This document shows, piece by piece, positions 30,033 to 37,300 of a stretch of DNA of 38,784 nt. Each line of letters begins with the position of its first letter. The first letter of the stretch is position 1. Both the position numbers and the translations under genes were made by a program. Origin of the DNA: a virus; IMG/VR virus record IMGVR_UViG_3300015371_000097, positions 1 to 38,784 of that record; one strand, written 5' to 3'. Under the pieces are notes generated by a model. That model searched no databases, was not told where the DNA came from, and was given only the letters and a program-made list of their open reading frames with translations.

Positions 30033-30096
30033 GTGTAACGTTCACGTTTGTTCTGTTGAGTGTAACGGCCAGTGTAACGGAGTGTAACGGCTGGCC
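30033..30096. repeat. Four GTGTAACG repeats beside the tRNA
   Basis: GTGTAACG lies at 30033, 30060, 30072 and 30082; the last three share AGTGTAACGG. GGCCAG at 30067 and CTGGCC at 30091 form an inverted repeat around two of them. They resemble integrase arm sites but lie on the side of the tRNA away from int. Confidence 0.6.
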
Positions 30097-30270
30097 GCGT
30101 CTTCACTTAACTCCTTATTTCTCTTGAGTTTTCCAGAATCTCACTTGGTGAAACCTACGGCGTGACAGAACAAATTTCATCAATGATCCCAATCCTGATT
30201 CCAACGACTTTAATACATTAACGTGAAATAAGAGAGCATCCAAAAAACATCGCTCTACGGAAATGAGCCG

Positions 30271-30297
30271 GGCCACTTACGGTGGCCTCTTTTTTTA
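30271..30297 (+). terminator. Rho-independent terminator
   Basis: GGCCAC and GTGGCC form a six-base-pair stem around TTACG, followed by TCTTTTTTTT. No gene ends just upstream on the plus strand (integrase ends 350 bp earlier), so it may end a small RNA or readthrough. The stretch 30097-30534 otherwise holds only two hairpins. Confidence 0.78.
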
Positions 30298-30534
30298 TGG
30301 CGCTACGTCATGCCGACCTTGACAGAGTGCGCACAGCGCGCCCAACATCGTCACGTTTGCAATACCTCGGAGCCGCCCGACAGGAGGTAAGCGGGCCCCG
30401 CAACAGGTATCGATCTTAATCGGGCCGGTTGACTGCTCGCACGGTTTGCGAGCGGTGGCGATTGCAAACAAACCAATCCGCGCAGTCATCGGTCTCCACG
30501 CCAATCGTCCCCGCCACACAAGTCGGGGATCGTC

Positions 30535-30678
30535 ATGGAGATATTTTATGTGTGCGCGAATGAAAGCGAGATCGAATCAGGAACGAGTGAAACGGATGAA
30601 AATCCGGCGGCACATTCTCAGCAGCCAGTGCAGCCACATTTCCCCCCATCCATGGTGGCGGCGGCATATGGGGGCTGA
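30535..30678 (+). CDS. Small acidic protein (47 aa)
   Basis: The product starts MEIFYVCANESEIESG and has a Ser/Thr/Glu-rich middle and PQPHFPPSMV-like end, so it is probably disordered. GGGGA lies five bases before the ATG, within a hairpin arm. It may be translated only when the hairpin opens. No family is recognised. Confidence 0.4.
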   Translation: MEIFYVCANESEIESGTSETDENPAAHSQQPVQPHFPPSMVAAAYGG

Positions 30679-30738
30679 TTTTTTTGTTTGCCTTCCCCAG
30701 CGCGAAGATCGAGACGACAAAAAACAGGGAGGCAGGTG

Positions 30739-31077
30739 ATGCGTAAAACAATCGTGGTCGCGTTTGATTCAGTCGCTGACATGGTCCTCTACGAGTCTCC
30801 GATGAACAAGACCGAGGCGCGGCGATATGTCGACCGGATGGTGCCGAACCTGCTCCAGCAGCATATGACCAAGCTGTCGCCAGAGCTTGCGTTGTATCTC
30901 GCCAACGAGATCGATCACATTCTAGAGGTCGATGTCGATGACGATTATGACCCATACCGGCACAGGCTGATCTACGCCATGGATGTCCTCGATGGCAGGC
31001 GGCTGACAACAAAGCGCGTACCGGTCGCCGATATTCCGGCGGATATGCTGGAGCGCTGCCTCAAACGCAGGCGGTAG
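30739..31077 (+). CDS. Unknown protein (112 aa)
   Basis: GGGAGG lies seven bases before the ATG at 30739. The product starts MRKTIVVAFDSVADMVLYES, then has a helical acidic middle (VDVDDDYDPYRH) and a basic end, ERCLKRRR. It begins the right-hand accessory operon. The function is unknown. Confidence 0.68.
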   Translation: MRKTIVVAFDSVADMVLYESPMNKTEARRYVDRMVPNLLQQHMTKLSPELALYLANEIDHILEVDVDDDYDPYRHRLIYAMDVLDGRRLTTKRVPVADIPADMLERCLKRRR

Positions 31078-31083
31078 ACAGAC

Positions 31084-31605
31084 ATGCCAGTCTTTTATCA
31101 CTTCACCTTTCCTGACGCGCTCAAGGCTGTGCTGCGCGACGGCCTGTTGCTGAGCAAGCACCGGCCCGGCCAGTTCCATGCGCCCAATCAGCGGCCCTGC
31201 ATCTGGCTGACCAGCCAGCCGACGCTGCAGCCGAGCTTTCGTGAGCGGATCGCCTTGCTCCAGATGGGCCAATTGGTCGAAGGCAGCCTGATGCCAGCCG
31301 CCACCGTCTGTCTGCGGGTGCGTCTCCCGACAAACAGCCGCCATCTTGTGCGATGGAAGGATTGGGCTGCCACGAACAAGCACATACTGCGCAGCCATCA
31401 CGGGCGGTTGCCGCTGTACCAGCCCAACTGGTGGATGTATCACGACGACATCCAGCCCGAGCAGCTTGAAGTGCTCAAGCGCGTGCGGCGCGGACCGGCG
31501 AACATAACCATCGACGAGGCGGCGCGCGCCTACGATCTCGGTGTCAGGGTCAAGATCGCGCCGAGCATTATCGAGCGCCTGCGCAACGCCAAGTCGCTCG
31601 GGTGA
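31084..31605 (+). CDS. Unknown protein (173 aa), possibly ADP-ribosyltransferase-like fold
   Basis: The N-terminus FYHFTFPDALKAVLRDGLL and then CIWLTSQPT recall the H-x-T...L..IL..GL pattern and following strand of ART-fold proteins such as the DarT or KptA group, but no catalytic Glu is obvious. The C-terminal part has ITIDEAARAYDLGVRVKIAP. This is pattern recognition only. The gene follows the previous one by six bases. Confidence 0.55.
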   Translation: MPVFYHFTFPDALKAVLRDGLLLSKHRPGQFHAPNQRPCIWLTSQPTLQPSFRERIALLQMGQLVEGSLMPAATVCLRVRLPTNSRHLVRWKDWAATNKHILRSHHGRLPLYQPNWWMYHDDIQPEQLEVLKRVRRGPANITIDEAARAYDLGVRVKIAPSIIERLRNAKSLG

Positions 31606-31783
31606 TTGCTAAAGAAGCCAGTGACGCGGCAGTAGACACCCGCTGTCCAGTCATGGCAAGCTTGACAGCGCCGGGAGCGGTAGCAATGCCAGTGGTGGTA
31701 ACGCATTCCCCTCCAGTGGCGTTCGTGGACGCCCAGCCGTTTCCCGGCACCGAATTGCAGGCACAATTTCCCCGGAGGAAGAA

Positions 31784-32011
31784 ATGCAACATGAACTGAA
31801 CGTGCTCGACAGTAACGGCCACACCTCGGTGAAATGGAATCCCGACAATGACGATGAGGTGGACGCCGCGCGCGCTGCCTTCAACGCGATGCGCGACAAA
31901 GGCTATCGCGCCTTCCTTGTCGGGCGCATGGGCCGTCAGGGTGAACGGCTCGATGCCTTCGATCCCGATGCCGGTGAGATCATGATGGTGCCGCAGCTTC
32001 GCGGCGGCTAA
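31784..32011 (+). CDS. Unknown conserved-type protein (75 aa)
   Basis: GGAGG lies six bases before the ATG. The product has VLDSNGHTSVKWNPDNDDEV and AFNAMRDKGYRAF near the middle and ends EIMMVPQLRGG, a layout I know from Alphaproteobacterial phage hypotheticals. The 178 bp before it hold a short frame ending at 31799 that is not convincing. Confidence 0.72.
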   Translation: MQHELNVLDSNGHTSVKWNPDNDDEVDAARAAFNAMRDKGYRAFLVGRMGRQGERLDAFDPDAGEIMMVPQLRGG

Positions 32012-32014
32012 TCG

Positions 32015-32635
32015 ATGATCGGCGACGACTATATCACACCAATCGGTGGCACTGGCGGCAGCGACTGGGTCTGGGCGACAACCAGCAGCACGACGACGCC
32101 GACCTATCCAGTGAGATGGGCGACCGATACTTCGACCGCCAGCAGCACGACTGCTTACGTCTACTGGACGGCGACCGGCAACAACACCGGTGACATCATC
32201 TGGTATTCGCAGCCACAGCGCATCTACCAGCCGCCATCGGAGCGCATCTACCGTCCAGCGGTCATCCGCCGCCGCACGGTGCGGGAGCATGCCCGTGAGG
32301 TGGTGCAACGGGTCGATGCGGTGCGCAGCGCCGACGAGGTCAAGCGGCGAGCGCGGCGGCTGCTGCTCTCGCACCTGACGCCGGAACAGCGGCAGACCTT
32401 CATGGAACGCGGCTGGTTCGTGGTCGAAGGCGGACGCTCGAAACAGCGCTACCGTATCCGCGATAAGACCGTGATGGCCAACATCGATGTGCTCGACGGT
32501 GACCGGGTCACGCACCGGCTCTGTGGCCATTGTGAGCCGGGCATCCCGATTGCGGACCAGTTGCTGGCGCAGAAGGTCATGCTGGAGATCGCCGAAGAGG
32601 ATTTCTTAAAGATTGCGAACAGGCATGCAGCATGA
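32015..32635 (+). CDS. Unknown conserved-type protein (206 aa)
   Basis: The first 75 residues are a Ser/Thr-rich, probably disordered region. The rest is a folded domain with RARRLLLSHLTPEQRQTF, FVVEGGRSKQRYRI and HRLCGHCEPGIPIADQLLAQ, ending ANRHAA. This domain occurs widely in phages and bacteria; the function is not known. Two cysteines (CGHC) may bind metal. The TGA overlaps the next ATG. Confidence 0.78.
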   Translation: MIGDDYITPIGGTGGSDWVWATTSSTTTPTYPVRWATDTSTASSTTAYVYWTATGNNTGDIIWYSQPQRIYQPPSERIYRPAVIRRRTVREHAREVVQRVDAVRSADEVKRRARRLLLSHLTPEQRQTFMERGWFVVEGGRSKQRYRIRDKTVMANIDVLDGDRVTHRLCGHCEPGIPIADQLLAQKVMLEIAEEDFLKIANRHAA

Positions 32636-32871
32636 TCCTTTACAGTATGACCGCGCTCTCGATGTGGACGGTGTATGACCATCCGAGCGACTACCCGCGC
32701 GGCTTCATCGCGCGCCGCTTCGAGGTCGACGGCAAAGGCTCGCGCGCAACGCGCGACGTGCTGACCTCGGACGATCTCGACGTGCTGCGCGGGCAACTGG
32801 TGGCGCGCGGGCTGACCATGATCAACCGCATGCCGAAGGACGACCCCAAGATCGTGGAGGTGTGGCTGTGA
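32632..32871 (+). CDS. Small conserved-type protein (79 aa)
   Basis: The product contains WTVYDHPSDYPRGFIARRFE then DVLTSDDLDVLRGQL and ends IVEVWL. It belongs to a common group of short bacterial and phage hypotheticals that start with W-T-V-Y-x-H-P-x-D-Y-P. It overlaps both neighbours by a few bases. The function is unknown. Confidence 0.78.
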   Translation: MILYSMTALSMWTVYDHPSDYPRGFIARRFEVDGKGSRATRDVLTSDDLDVLRGQLVARGLTMINRMPKDDPKIVEVWL

Positions 32872-33137
32872 AAGAACGACTGGGCGATGCACCGATTGAG
32901 CCACAATACATCGAGAAGATGAATGCGCTTGCCCGCGCCATCGACGTGCTTTTCAACGGTGACCTCAAGGGTGCGGATCGCAAGGTCGGCTTCGTAATGA
33001 TGGTCTACAATTTCGGCGACGAGCCGGGCCGCTGCAACTACATTTCCAACGGTGCCGACCGCAAAGACGTGGTTGTACTAATGAGGGAAATGATCGCGCG
33101 CTTTGAGGGCCAGCCGGAAATGAAAGGGCGGGCGTAA
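32868..33137 (+). CDS. Small conserved-type phage protein (89 aa)
   Basis: The GTG start overlaps the previous TGA. The product has IDVLFNGDLKGADRKVGFVM, GRCNYISNGADRKDVVVLM and IARFEGQPE. The pattern is shared by many phage hypotheticals. No catalytic residues can be proposed. Confidence 0.78.
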   Translation: MKERLGDAPIEPQYIEKMNALARAIDVLFNGDLKGADRKVGFVMMVYNFGDEPGRCNYISNGADRKDVVVLMREMIARFEGQPEMKGRA

Positions 33138-33149
33138 CCGTATCGAGAA

Positions 33150-33761
33150 ATGTCTGAATTGAAGAAAGAACAATGGGGGCCGGGACCGTGGCAGGATGAG
33201 CCTGATCGGCTCGACTGGCGCGATGAGCGCACTGGCCTGCACTGCGCGATCCGGCGCAACGATCTATTCGGCAATCTCTGCGGCTATGTTGGTGTCCCGG
33301 TCGGCCACCCATTCCACGGGTGGAGCTACGACGACAAGATACATAGCCGCCCCGAGGACTACGAAGGCACGCTCGACGATATTGGTGTGGTCGCCGCCTT
33401 CATGAACGCGCTCGGCGAAGATCGAGAGCACGGCACCATCGATCTCGGCATGGCGCTCAAGGTACATCAGGGCATCAGTTGGAGCGGCAGAGGGCCAACC
33501 AATGACATGCCGAGCGGCCTCTGGTGGTTCGGCTTCGACTGCGGCCATGCATGGGACTATATGCCCGGCCTGTCCAAGAGGCTCGAAGCATTGCCGAAGA
33601 ATGCGCTTGATGAACTCAACAAGTACAGAATGAAAGAGCAGGTCTACCGCACCATCGACTACGTCAAAACGGAATGCGCCAGTCTCGCCTTCCAACTGCG
33701 CCAGCTTGAGACCCGCGTGGTCCGAACGGAAATGCCGGAAGCGTTGAAGGGCGGCTCGTGA
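33150..33761 (+). CDS. Conserved-type phage protein (203 aa)
   Basis: The product has WGPGPWQDEPDRLDWRDERT near the N-terminus, then LCGYVGVPVGHPFHG and LWWFGFDCGHAWDYMPG. These aromatic-rich blocks are typical of a phage hypothetical family. The C-terminal helix, VYRTIDYVKTECASLAFQLR, may oligomerise. The function is unknown. Confidence 0.78.
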   Translation: MSELKKEQWGPGPWQDEPDRLDWRDERTGLHCAIRRNDLFGNLCGYVGVPVGHPFHGWSYDDKIHSRPEDYEGTLDDIGVVAAFMNALGEDREHGTIDLGMALKVHQGISWSGRGPTNDMPSGLWWFGFDCGHAWDYMPGLSKRLEALPKNALDELNKYRMKEQVYRTIDYVKTECASLAFQLRQLETRVVRTEMPEALKGGS

Positions 33762-34336
33762 TGCCAACTCACCTGATGCGTCAGTGCGGTGGCTGTACGT
33801 TATGCTGCAAGCTGCTGCCGGTACATGACGGCGTATTGGTCAATGGCAAACGCATGCCGGGCAATCTGGATAAGCTCGCTGGTGAGCGCTGCCCGCATCA
33901 GCGCACCGGCAAAGGCTGCGCGATCTACCACAGCAGCAGGATGCCAGCGTGTTGCACAATGTGGAATTGCCGCTGGCTGGTGAATGACGACACCGCCGAT
34001 CTGTCGCGCCCTGATCGCAGCCACTACGTGATCGACATCATGCCGGACTACGTCACCGTGGTGGACAACGAGACCGGCGCGCGCCACAAGGTAGAAGTGA
34101 TCCAGATTTGGTGCGATCCTAAATACCCCTATGCTCATCGCGATCCGCACCTGCGCGCCTACCTCGCGCGGCGCGGGGAAGAGGGCAAGATGGCATTGGT
34201 GCGCTACGACTCATCGCGTGCAGTCCACATCATGCCGCCAGCGATGACGCTTGACGGCAAATTTCAGGAATTACCGGGCCAATCAGAAGGGCGCGAGCAC
34301 TCGCTGCACGAGATCGCGAAGGCGGTGCAATCATGA
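33761..34336 (+). CDS. YkgJ-type cysteine-cluster protein
   Basis: YkgJ-family proteins bind a zinc or iron-sulphur site. The product (191 aa) begins MPTHLMRQCGGCTLCCKLLP, with the C-x2-C-x2-CC cluster, and has further cysteines in ERCPHQRTGKGCAIYHSSRM near residue 42 and ACCTMWNC. The ATG overlaps the previous stop by one base. The biochemical role in phages is unknown. Confidence 0.85.
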   Translation: MPTHLMRQCGGCTLCCKLLPVHDGVLVNGKRMPGNLDKLAGERCPHQRTGKGCAIYHSSRMPACCTMWNCRWLVNDDTADLSRPDRSHYVIDIMPDYVTVVDNETGARHKVEVIQIWCDPKYPYAHRDPHLRAYLARRGEEGKMALVRYDSSRAVHIMPPAMTLDGKFQELPGQSEGREHSLHEIAKAVQS

Positions 34337-34665
34337 TCAAAAAGGCCAAAACCTACCTCAACGATTATGTGATCTCGCGGCGCTGGTTCATGCTGACAGT
34401 GCACGGCATCACGGTGGTGGTACTGATCACGGCAGGCTTGTTTACGATTTTTGACTGGGTATCGCGGCTGGATTTTTTCGTGGCCGGTCTGGTCACCGCG
34501 CTGGGGCTGCAAAACGCCATGATCCCCGGCCTGTTCAAAGGCATCAGCAAAGCCGATCAGGCTGTGCTGCGTGCGCAGTTCGAAAAGGAATTCACCGAAG
34601 CAATCGCCGAATTAAAACGACAGCATCCCGAGATCGGCGATATTCAAGTGACAAGGGTACAGTGA
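34333..34665 (+). CDS. Membrane protein (110 aa, two helices)
   Basis: Two hydrophobic segments lie at residues 20-41 and 46-67, with a charged C-terminal helix, AQFEKEFTEAIAELKRQHPE. The start overlaps the previous stop by four bases. It could be holin-like or a membrane-associated accessory protein; no lysis enzyme is close by. Confidence 0.65.
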   Translation: MIKKAKTYLNDYVISRRWFMLTVHGITVVVLITAGLFTIFDWVSRLDFFVAGLVTALGLQNAMIPGLFKGISKADQAVLRAQFEKEFTEAIAELKRQHPEIGDIQVTRVQ

Positions 34666-34666
34666 C

Positions 34667-34870
34667 ATGATTGCCGATCATGAGCTTGAGCAGCGCTTCC
34701 CGACCATCGATTGGCGCGAGCCGATCCGGGTGCAGCGTATGGATGGCATCGTCCGTTATGCCTGTCGGTTCTGTATTGCGCAGAGAGGGCTCAAGGCGCA
34801 GGAGCTTGAAAGTCAGTTCATTAGCCCAGAGGCTGTGGTCGAGCACATCGAGCGTGAGCATCCGCAATGA
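34667..34870 (+). CDS. Small zinc-finger-like protein (67 aa)
   Basis: The product has YACRFCIAQRG at residues 31-41 and VVEHIEREH at 57-65, giving C-x2-C and H-x4-H ligands, a classic C2H2-like zinc site. It starts MIADHELEQRFP. Overlap with the next ATG shows coupling. DNA or protein binding is inferred. Confidence 0.72.
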   Translation: MIADHELEQRFPTIDWREPIRVQRMDGIVRYACRFCIAQRGLKAQELESQFISPEAVVEHIEREHPQ

Positions 34871-35430
34871 GAGTCAATATTGGCACCAGTTTCTATCGCT
34901 GTTTTCACCCAACTGGCTATATCAGCAACCAAAAGATCGGTACGCCGCATTCATATTTTGGTTATCGGTATAACCCCAGACGCCGATATGTTCAGGTACG
35001 AAATTGCGGCAATAACCGGACTGAAATACTGCAGCCGAGAAAGGACATCAGTGTCCGATACGGATACGCAGTCGAGGGCGATGAGGGCTATAATGACTTT
35101 GAGTGGGGGAATCTTGATCCGAACGGTGCCTCGCAGCAACTTGCCGTTGTTCTGCTCGATGACGCGACAGGCAATGCGCTTCTAGCGGAAGCGGCTTACG
35201 AGCAATTTGAACGCGAAGTTATTGCCCACCTACCTAACGATAGTTGGGTGCTTAGCGATATTGAGGTAATTGATTGGGTAATTGCTCATCACGGCGAGAT
35301 AGCGAAAAATGTCAGACATATTGCTAGACTTCGCACTAGACGGCTTACGGAAGAACTTTCCTATTTGAAGGCTGAAACGGAGGCTGCGCTCTCGTGTGAA
35401 TTTGGCGGAACCAATACGGTGACGCCATGA
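34867..35430 (+). CDS. DUF6166-like protein (187 aa)
   Basis: The middle block, ASQQLAVVLLDDATGNALLA then AAYEQFEREVIAHLPNDSWV and LSDIEVIDWV, matches the pattern of DUF6166 proteins, which are frequent in phages and plasmids. The gene is visibly more AT-rich than its neighbours and uses rare codons for this genome, suggesting recent acquisition. The function is unknown. Confidence 0.62.
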   Translation: MRVNIGTSFYRCFHPTGYISNQKIGTPHSYFGYRYNPRRRYVQVRNCGNNRTEILQPRKDISVRYGYAVEGDEGYNDFEWGNLDPNGASQQLAVVLLDDATGNALLAEAAYEQFEREVIAHLPNDSWVLSDIEVIDWVIAHHGEIAKNVRHIARLRTRRLTEELSYLKAETEAALSCEFGGTNTVTP

Positions 35431-35642
35431 AAATCAAAATCTTCACCGTCGCCGAGGTGGTAGTCGAACTTGAGAAGGCATGGCTGCAGCACTTGCGTGA
35501 CTTCGACATCGCGCATCCCGGTTGCTGCCACTTCGAGGTGATGATTGACGGACCGCCGGATCGCAGCATGGCCGAGATGATCGAGATGCTTCGCATCGAT
35601 CCGAGCCTGACCTTCACGCAGATTTTGGAGCGCAAATCATGA
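35427..35642 (+). CDS. Small unknown protein (71 aa)
   Basis: The ATG overlaps the previous stop. The product starts MKIKIFTVAEVVVELEKAWL and is a small alpha-beta protein without cysteine pairs except one CC. It is coupled to the next gene. No family is recognised. Confidence 0.6.
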   Translation: MKIKIFTVAEVVVELEKAWLQHLRDFDIAHPGCCHFEVMIDGPPDRSMAEMIEMLRIDPSLTFTQILERKS

Positions 35643-36295
35643 CCCAGCTTGCTCCCGGTATGCCGCCGCTGCCGTCGCGCTTCCTGAAACTGCCGGTCGA
35701 TCATCGCGGCTACCCGGTCCCGAAATTTGTCCATCAGCGCGAGGACGGCACCTATGATTTCCGCGTCGTCAAACCGGGCTGGCCGCAACGCTGCCGCAGC
35801 CACAAGCTGTGCTGGCTGTGCGGCGAACCGCTGGGCAAATTCATGTGCTTCGTGATCGGCCCCATGTGCGCCCTCAACCGCAACACCGCTGAGCCGCCCT
35901 GCCACCGCGAGTGCGCCGAGTTCGCCGTCATGGCCTGCCCGTTCATGCGCTTTCCGAACCGCAAGCGCGATGAGACTGACCTGCCGGAAGAAGGCCGCAA
36001 GCCCGGCGGCGACGAAGCAATGATCATGCGCAACCCCGGCGTCACCTGCCTATGGATCACGAAAAGCTACCGCGCCTATCGCGTCAGCAACAGCGATACG
36101 CTGATCGAAATCGGCGATCCGGTCGAGGTGATGTGGTGGGCGCATGGACGCACCGCCACGCACGACGAGATTATGGCCTCGATCAATTCTGGCTTGCCGC
36201 TGTTGCGTGCCATGGCGGAGAAGGAAGGCCCGAAGGCGGTCGAGCACTTGAACTATGTCACCGAACGCGGACTCAAACTGGTGCCAGCAGCATGA
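35639..36295 (+). CDS. Cysteine-rich phage protein (218 aa)
   Basis: The product contains LCWLCGEPLGKFMCFVIGPM then CALNRNTAEPPCHRECAEFA and VMACPFM. These cysteines and histidines would bind one or two zinc ions. The block order is the same in many phage hypotheticals. The C-terminal half has WWAHGRTATHDEIMASINSG. The function is unknown. Confidence 0.8.
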   Translation: MTQLAPGMPPLPSRFLKLPVDHRGYPVPKFVHQREDGTYDFRVVKPGWPQRCRSHKLCWLCGEPLGKFMCFVIGPMCALNRNTAEPPCHRECAEFAVMACPFMRFPNRKRDETDLPEEGRKPGGDEAMIMRNPGVTCLWITKSYRAYRVSNSDTLIEIGDPVEVMWWAHGRTATHDEIMASINSGLPLLRAMAEKEGPKAVEHLNYVTERGLKLVPAA

Positions 36296-36307
36296 GAGGA
36301 AAAATCA

Positions 36308-36436
36308 ATGGCTAAAAAACGAAAACAGAAACGCAAATCAGTCGCGACATCTGCCGAATTTCGCGCGTACACGAGCTTTATAAATCGCGCGATCATGAAA
36401 GCGCAATCTGCGTGGATACGGAAAAAACGCCAGTGA
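36308..36436 (+). CDS. Small very basic protein (42 aa)
   Basis: AGAGGA lies seven bases before the ATG. The product starts MAKKRKQKRKSVATSAEFRA and is rich in Lys and Arg. It is similar in character to the basic mini-protein at 20990 and probably binds nucleic acid. Confidence 0.6.
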   Translation: MAKKRKQKRKSVATSAEFRAYTSFINRAIMKAQSAWIRKKRQ

Positions 36437-36527
36437 CCCACATAAGGCGGTGTACGGAGTTGATGGCTGAATAACATGCACCACCACGGCGCAGTTGCGC
36501 CCTCACCGCCAGACCGGAGGTTTTTAG

Positions 36528-36740
36528 ATGCCAAGAATAGCCGCGACGGGAGAGTGGCCGAAGAACTGCAAAATATCGGCGGGACTTCGCACTGAGATTA
36601 TGAGACACGCGCGGGGCTTGGCGCGAGCCTGCATCATGGCCGACACCGATCTTTCGTACAGGGACGCCGACAATCTTCGCGTTCGCGTCACGCTGCCTGA
36701 CTACGGTCACAAGATCAGAAAACGCAAAGCCAAACGATAA
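36528..36740 (+). CDS. Small basic unknown protein (70 aa)
   Basis: GGAGG precedes the ATG by seven bases. The product starts MPRIAATGEWPKNCKISAGL and ends with IRKRKAKR. It has a helical centre with ADTDLSYRDADNLRVRV. The function is unknown. Confidence 0.6.
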   Translation: MPRIAATGEWPKNCKISAGLRTEIMRHARGLARACIMADTDLSYRDADNLRVRVTLPDYGHKIRKRKAKR

Positions 36741-36761
36741 CCGCCGCTTAACGAGGAACAC

Positions 36762-36953
36762 ATGCCGATCATAGCTTCATGCGGCTGCGAGGTTCACAGC
36801 GGGGACGATCTGATCCCGGTGGAATACGACGACGAGGAAATCAACTTCGACACGCAGCAATTTGAGGCCATTACAGTCATCGCAACCTATTGCCGGAAGT
36901 GCGCCGACAAAGGCATCAGGGATGGAAACCTACGGCGCGGCATGTATGGCTGA
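36762..36953 (+). CDS. Small Cys-containing protein (63 aa)
   Basis: The product begins MPIIASCGCEVHSGDDL and has CRKCADKG near residue 45. The C-x-C-x2-H and C-x2-C set could bind one zinc. The middle is acidic. GAGGA lies before the ATG. The function is unknown. Confidence 0.6.
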   Translation: MPIIASCGCEVHSGDDLIPVEYDDEEINFDTQQFEAITVIATYCRKCADKGIRDGNLRRGMYG

Positions 36954-36956
36954 AAA

Positions 36957-37181
36957 ATGAAACACAACGAGAAACTTGCCAGTTGGTCGCCAGATGCAAC
37001 GCCAGAGGCCCTTGCCAAAGCTGGCGGCAGAATATGTGTCTTGCTTCGTGACGGGCAATTATTTGGGCCATTCAAGTCGGTACAGGACGCTCGCTATTGG
37101 TGCCTATCGCTAGAGCTTGATGGCTATAGCACCTACGATCTAATTGAACCTAAAAATCTGCCACGCGGCGTGAATGGCTAG
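36957..37181 (+). CDS. Small unknown protein (74 aa)
   Basis: It starts three bases after the previous stop. The product has WSPDATPEALAKAGGRICVL and WCLSLELDGYSTYDLI. It looks like a small alpha-beta fold. No ribosome site is clear, so coupling is likely. No family is recognised. Confidence 0.55.
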   Translation: MKHNEKLASWSPDATPEALAKAGGRICVLLRDGQLFGPFKSVQDARYWCLSLELDGYSTYDLIEPKNLPRGVNG

Positions 37182-37265
37182 AATTTGGAAGTGACTACGC
37201 CGTATTGGCGTATACGCCACTGCTAAGTCCATGATCCCACAGCCTATCTTTCTACTTTACAGGGC

Positions 37266-37294
37266 TTGTCAAGCTCTGCTTGACAGGCTATATT
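37266..37294 (+). promoter_or_regulatory. Promoter and operator before the zinc-finger gene
   Basis: TTGTCA at 37266 and TATATT at 37289 are 17 bp apart. The palindrome TGTCAAG-CTCTG-CTTGACA (37267-37285) covers the -35 and spacer, as at 28134. The expected transcription start falls at or next to the ATG at 37301, so the message may be leaderless. Confidence 0.72.
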
Positions 37295-37300
37295 ATGGGC

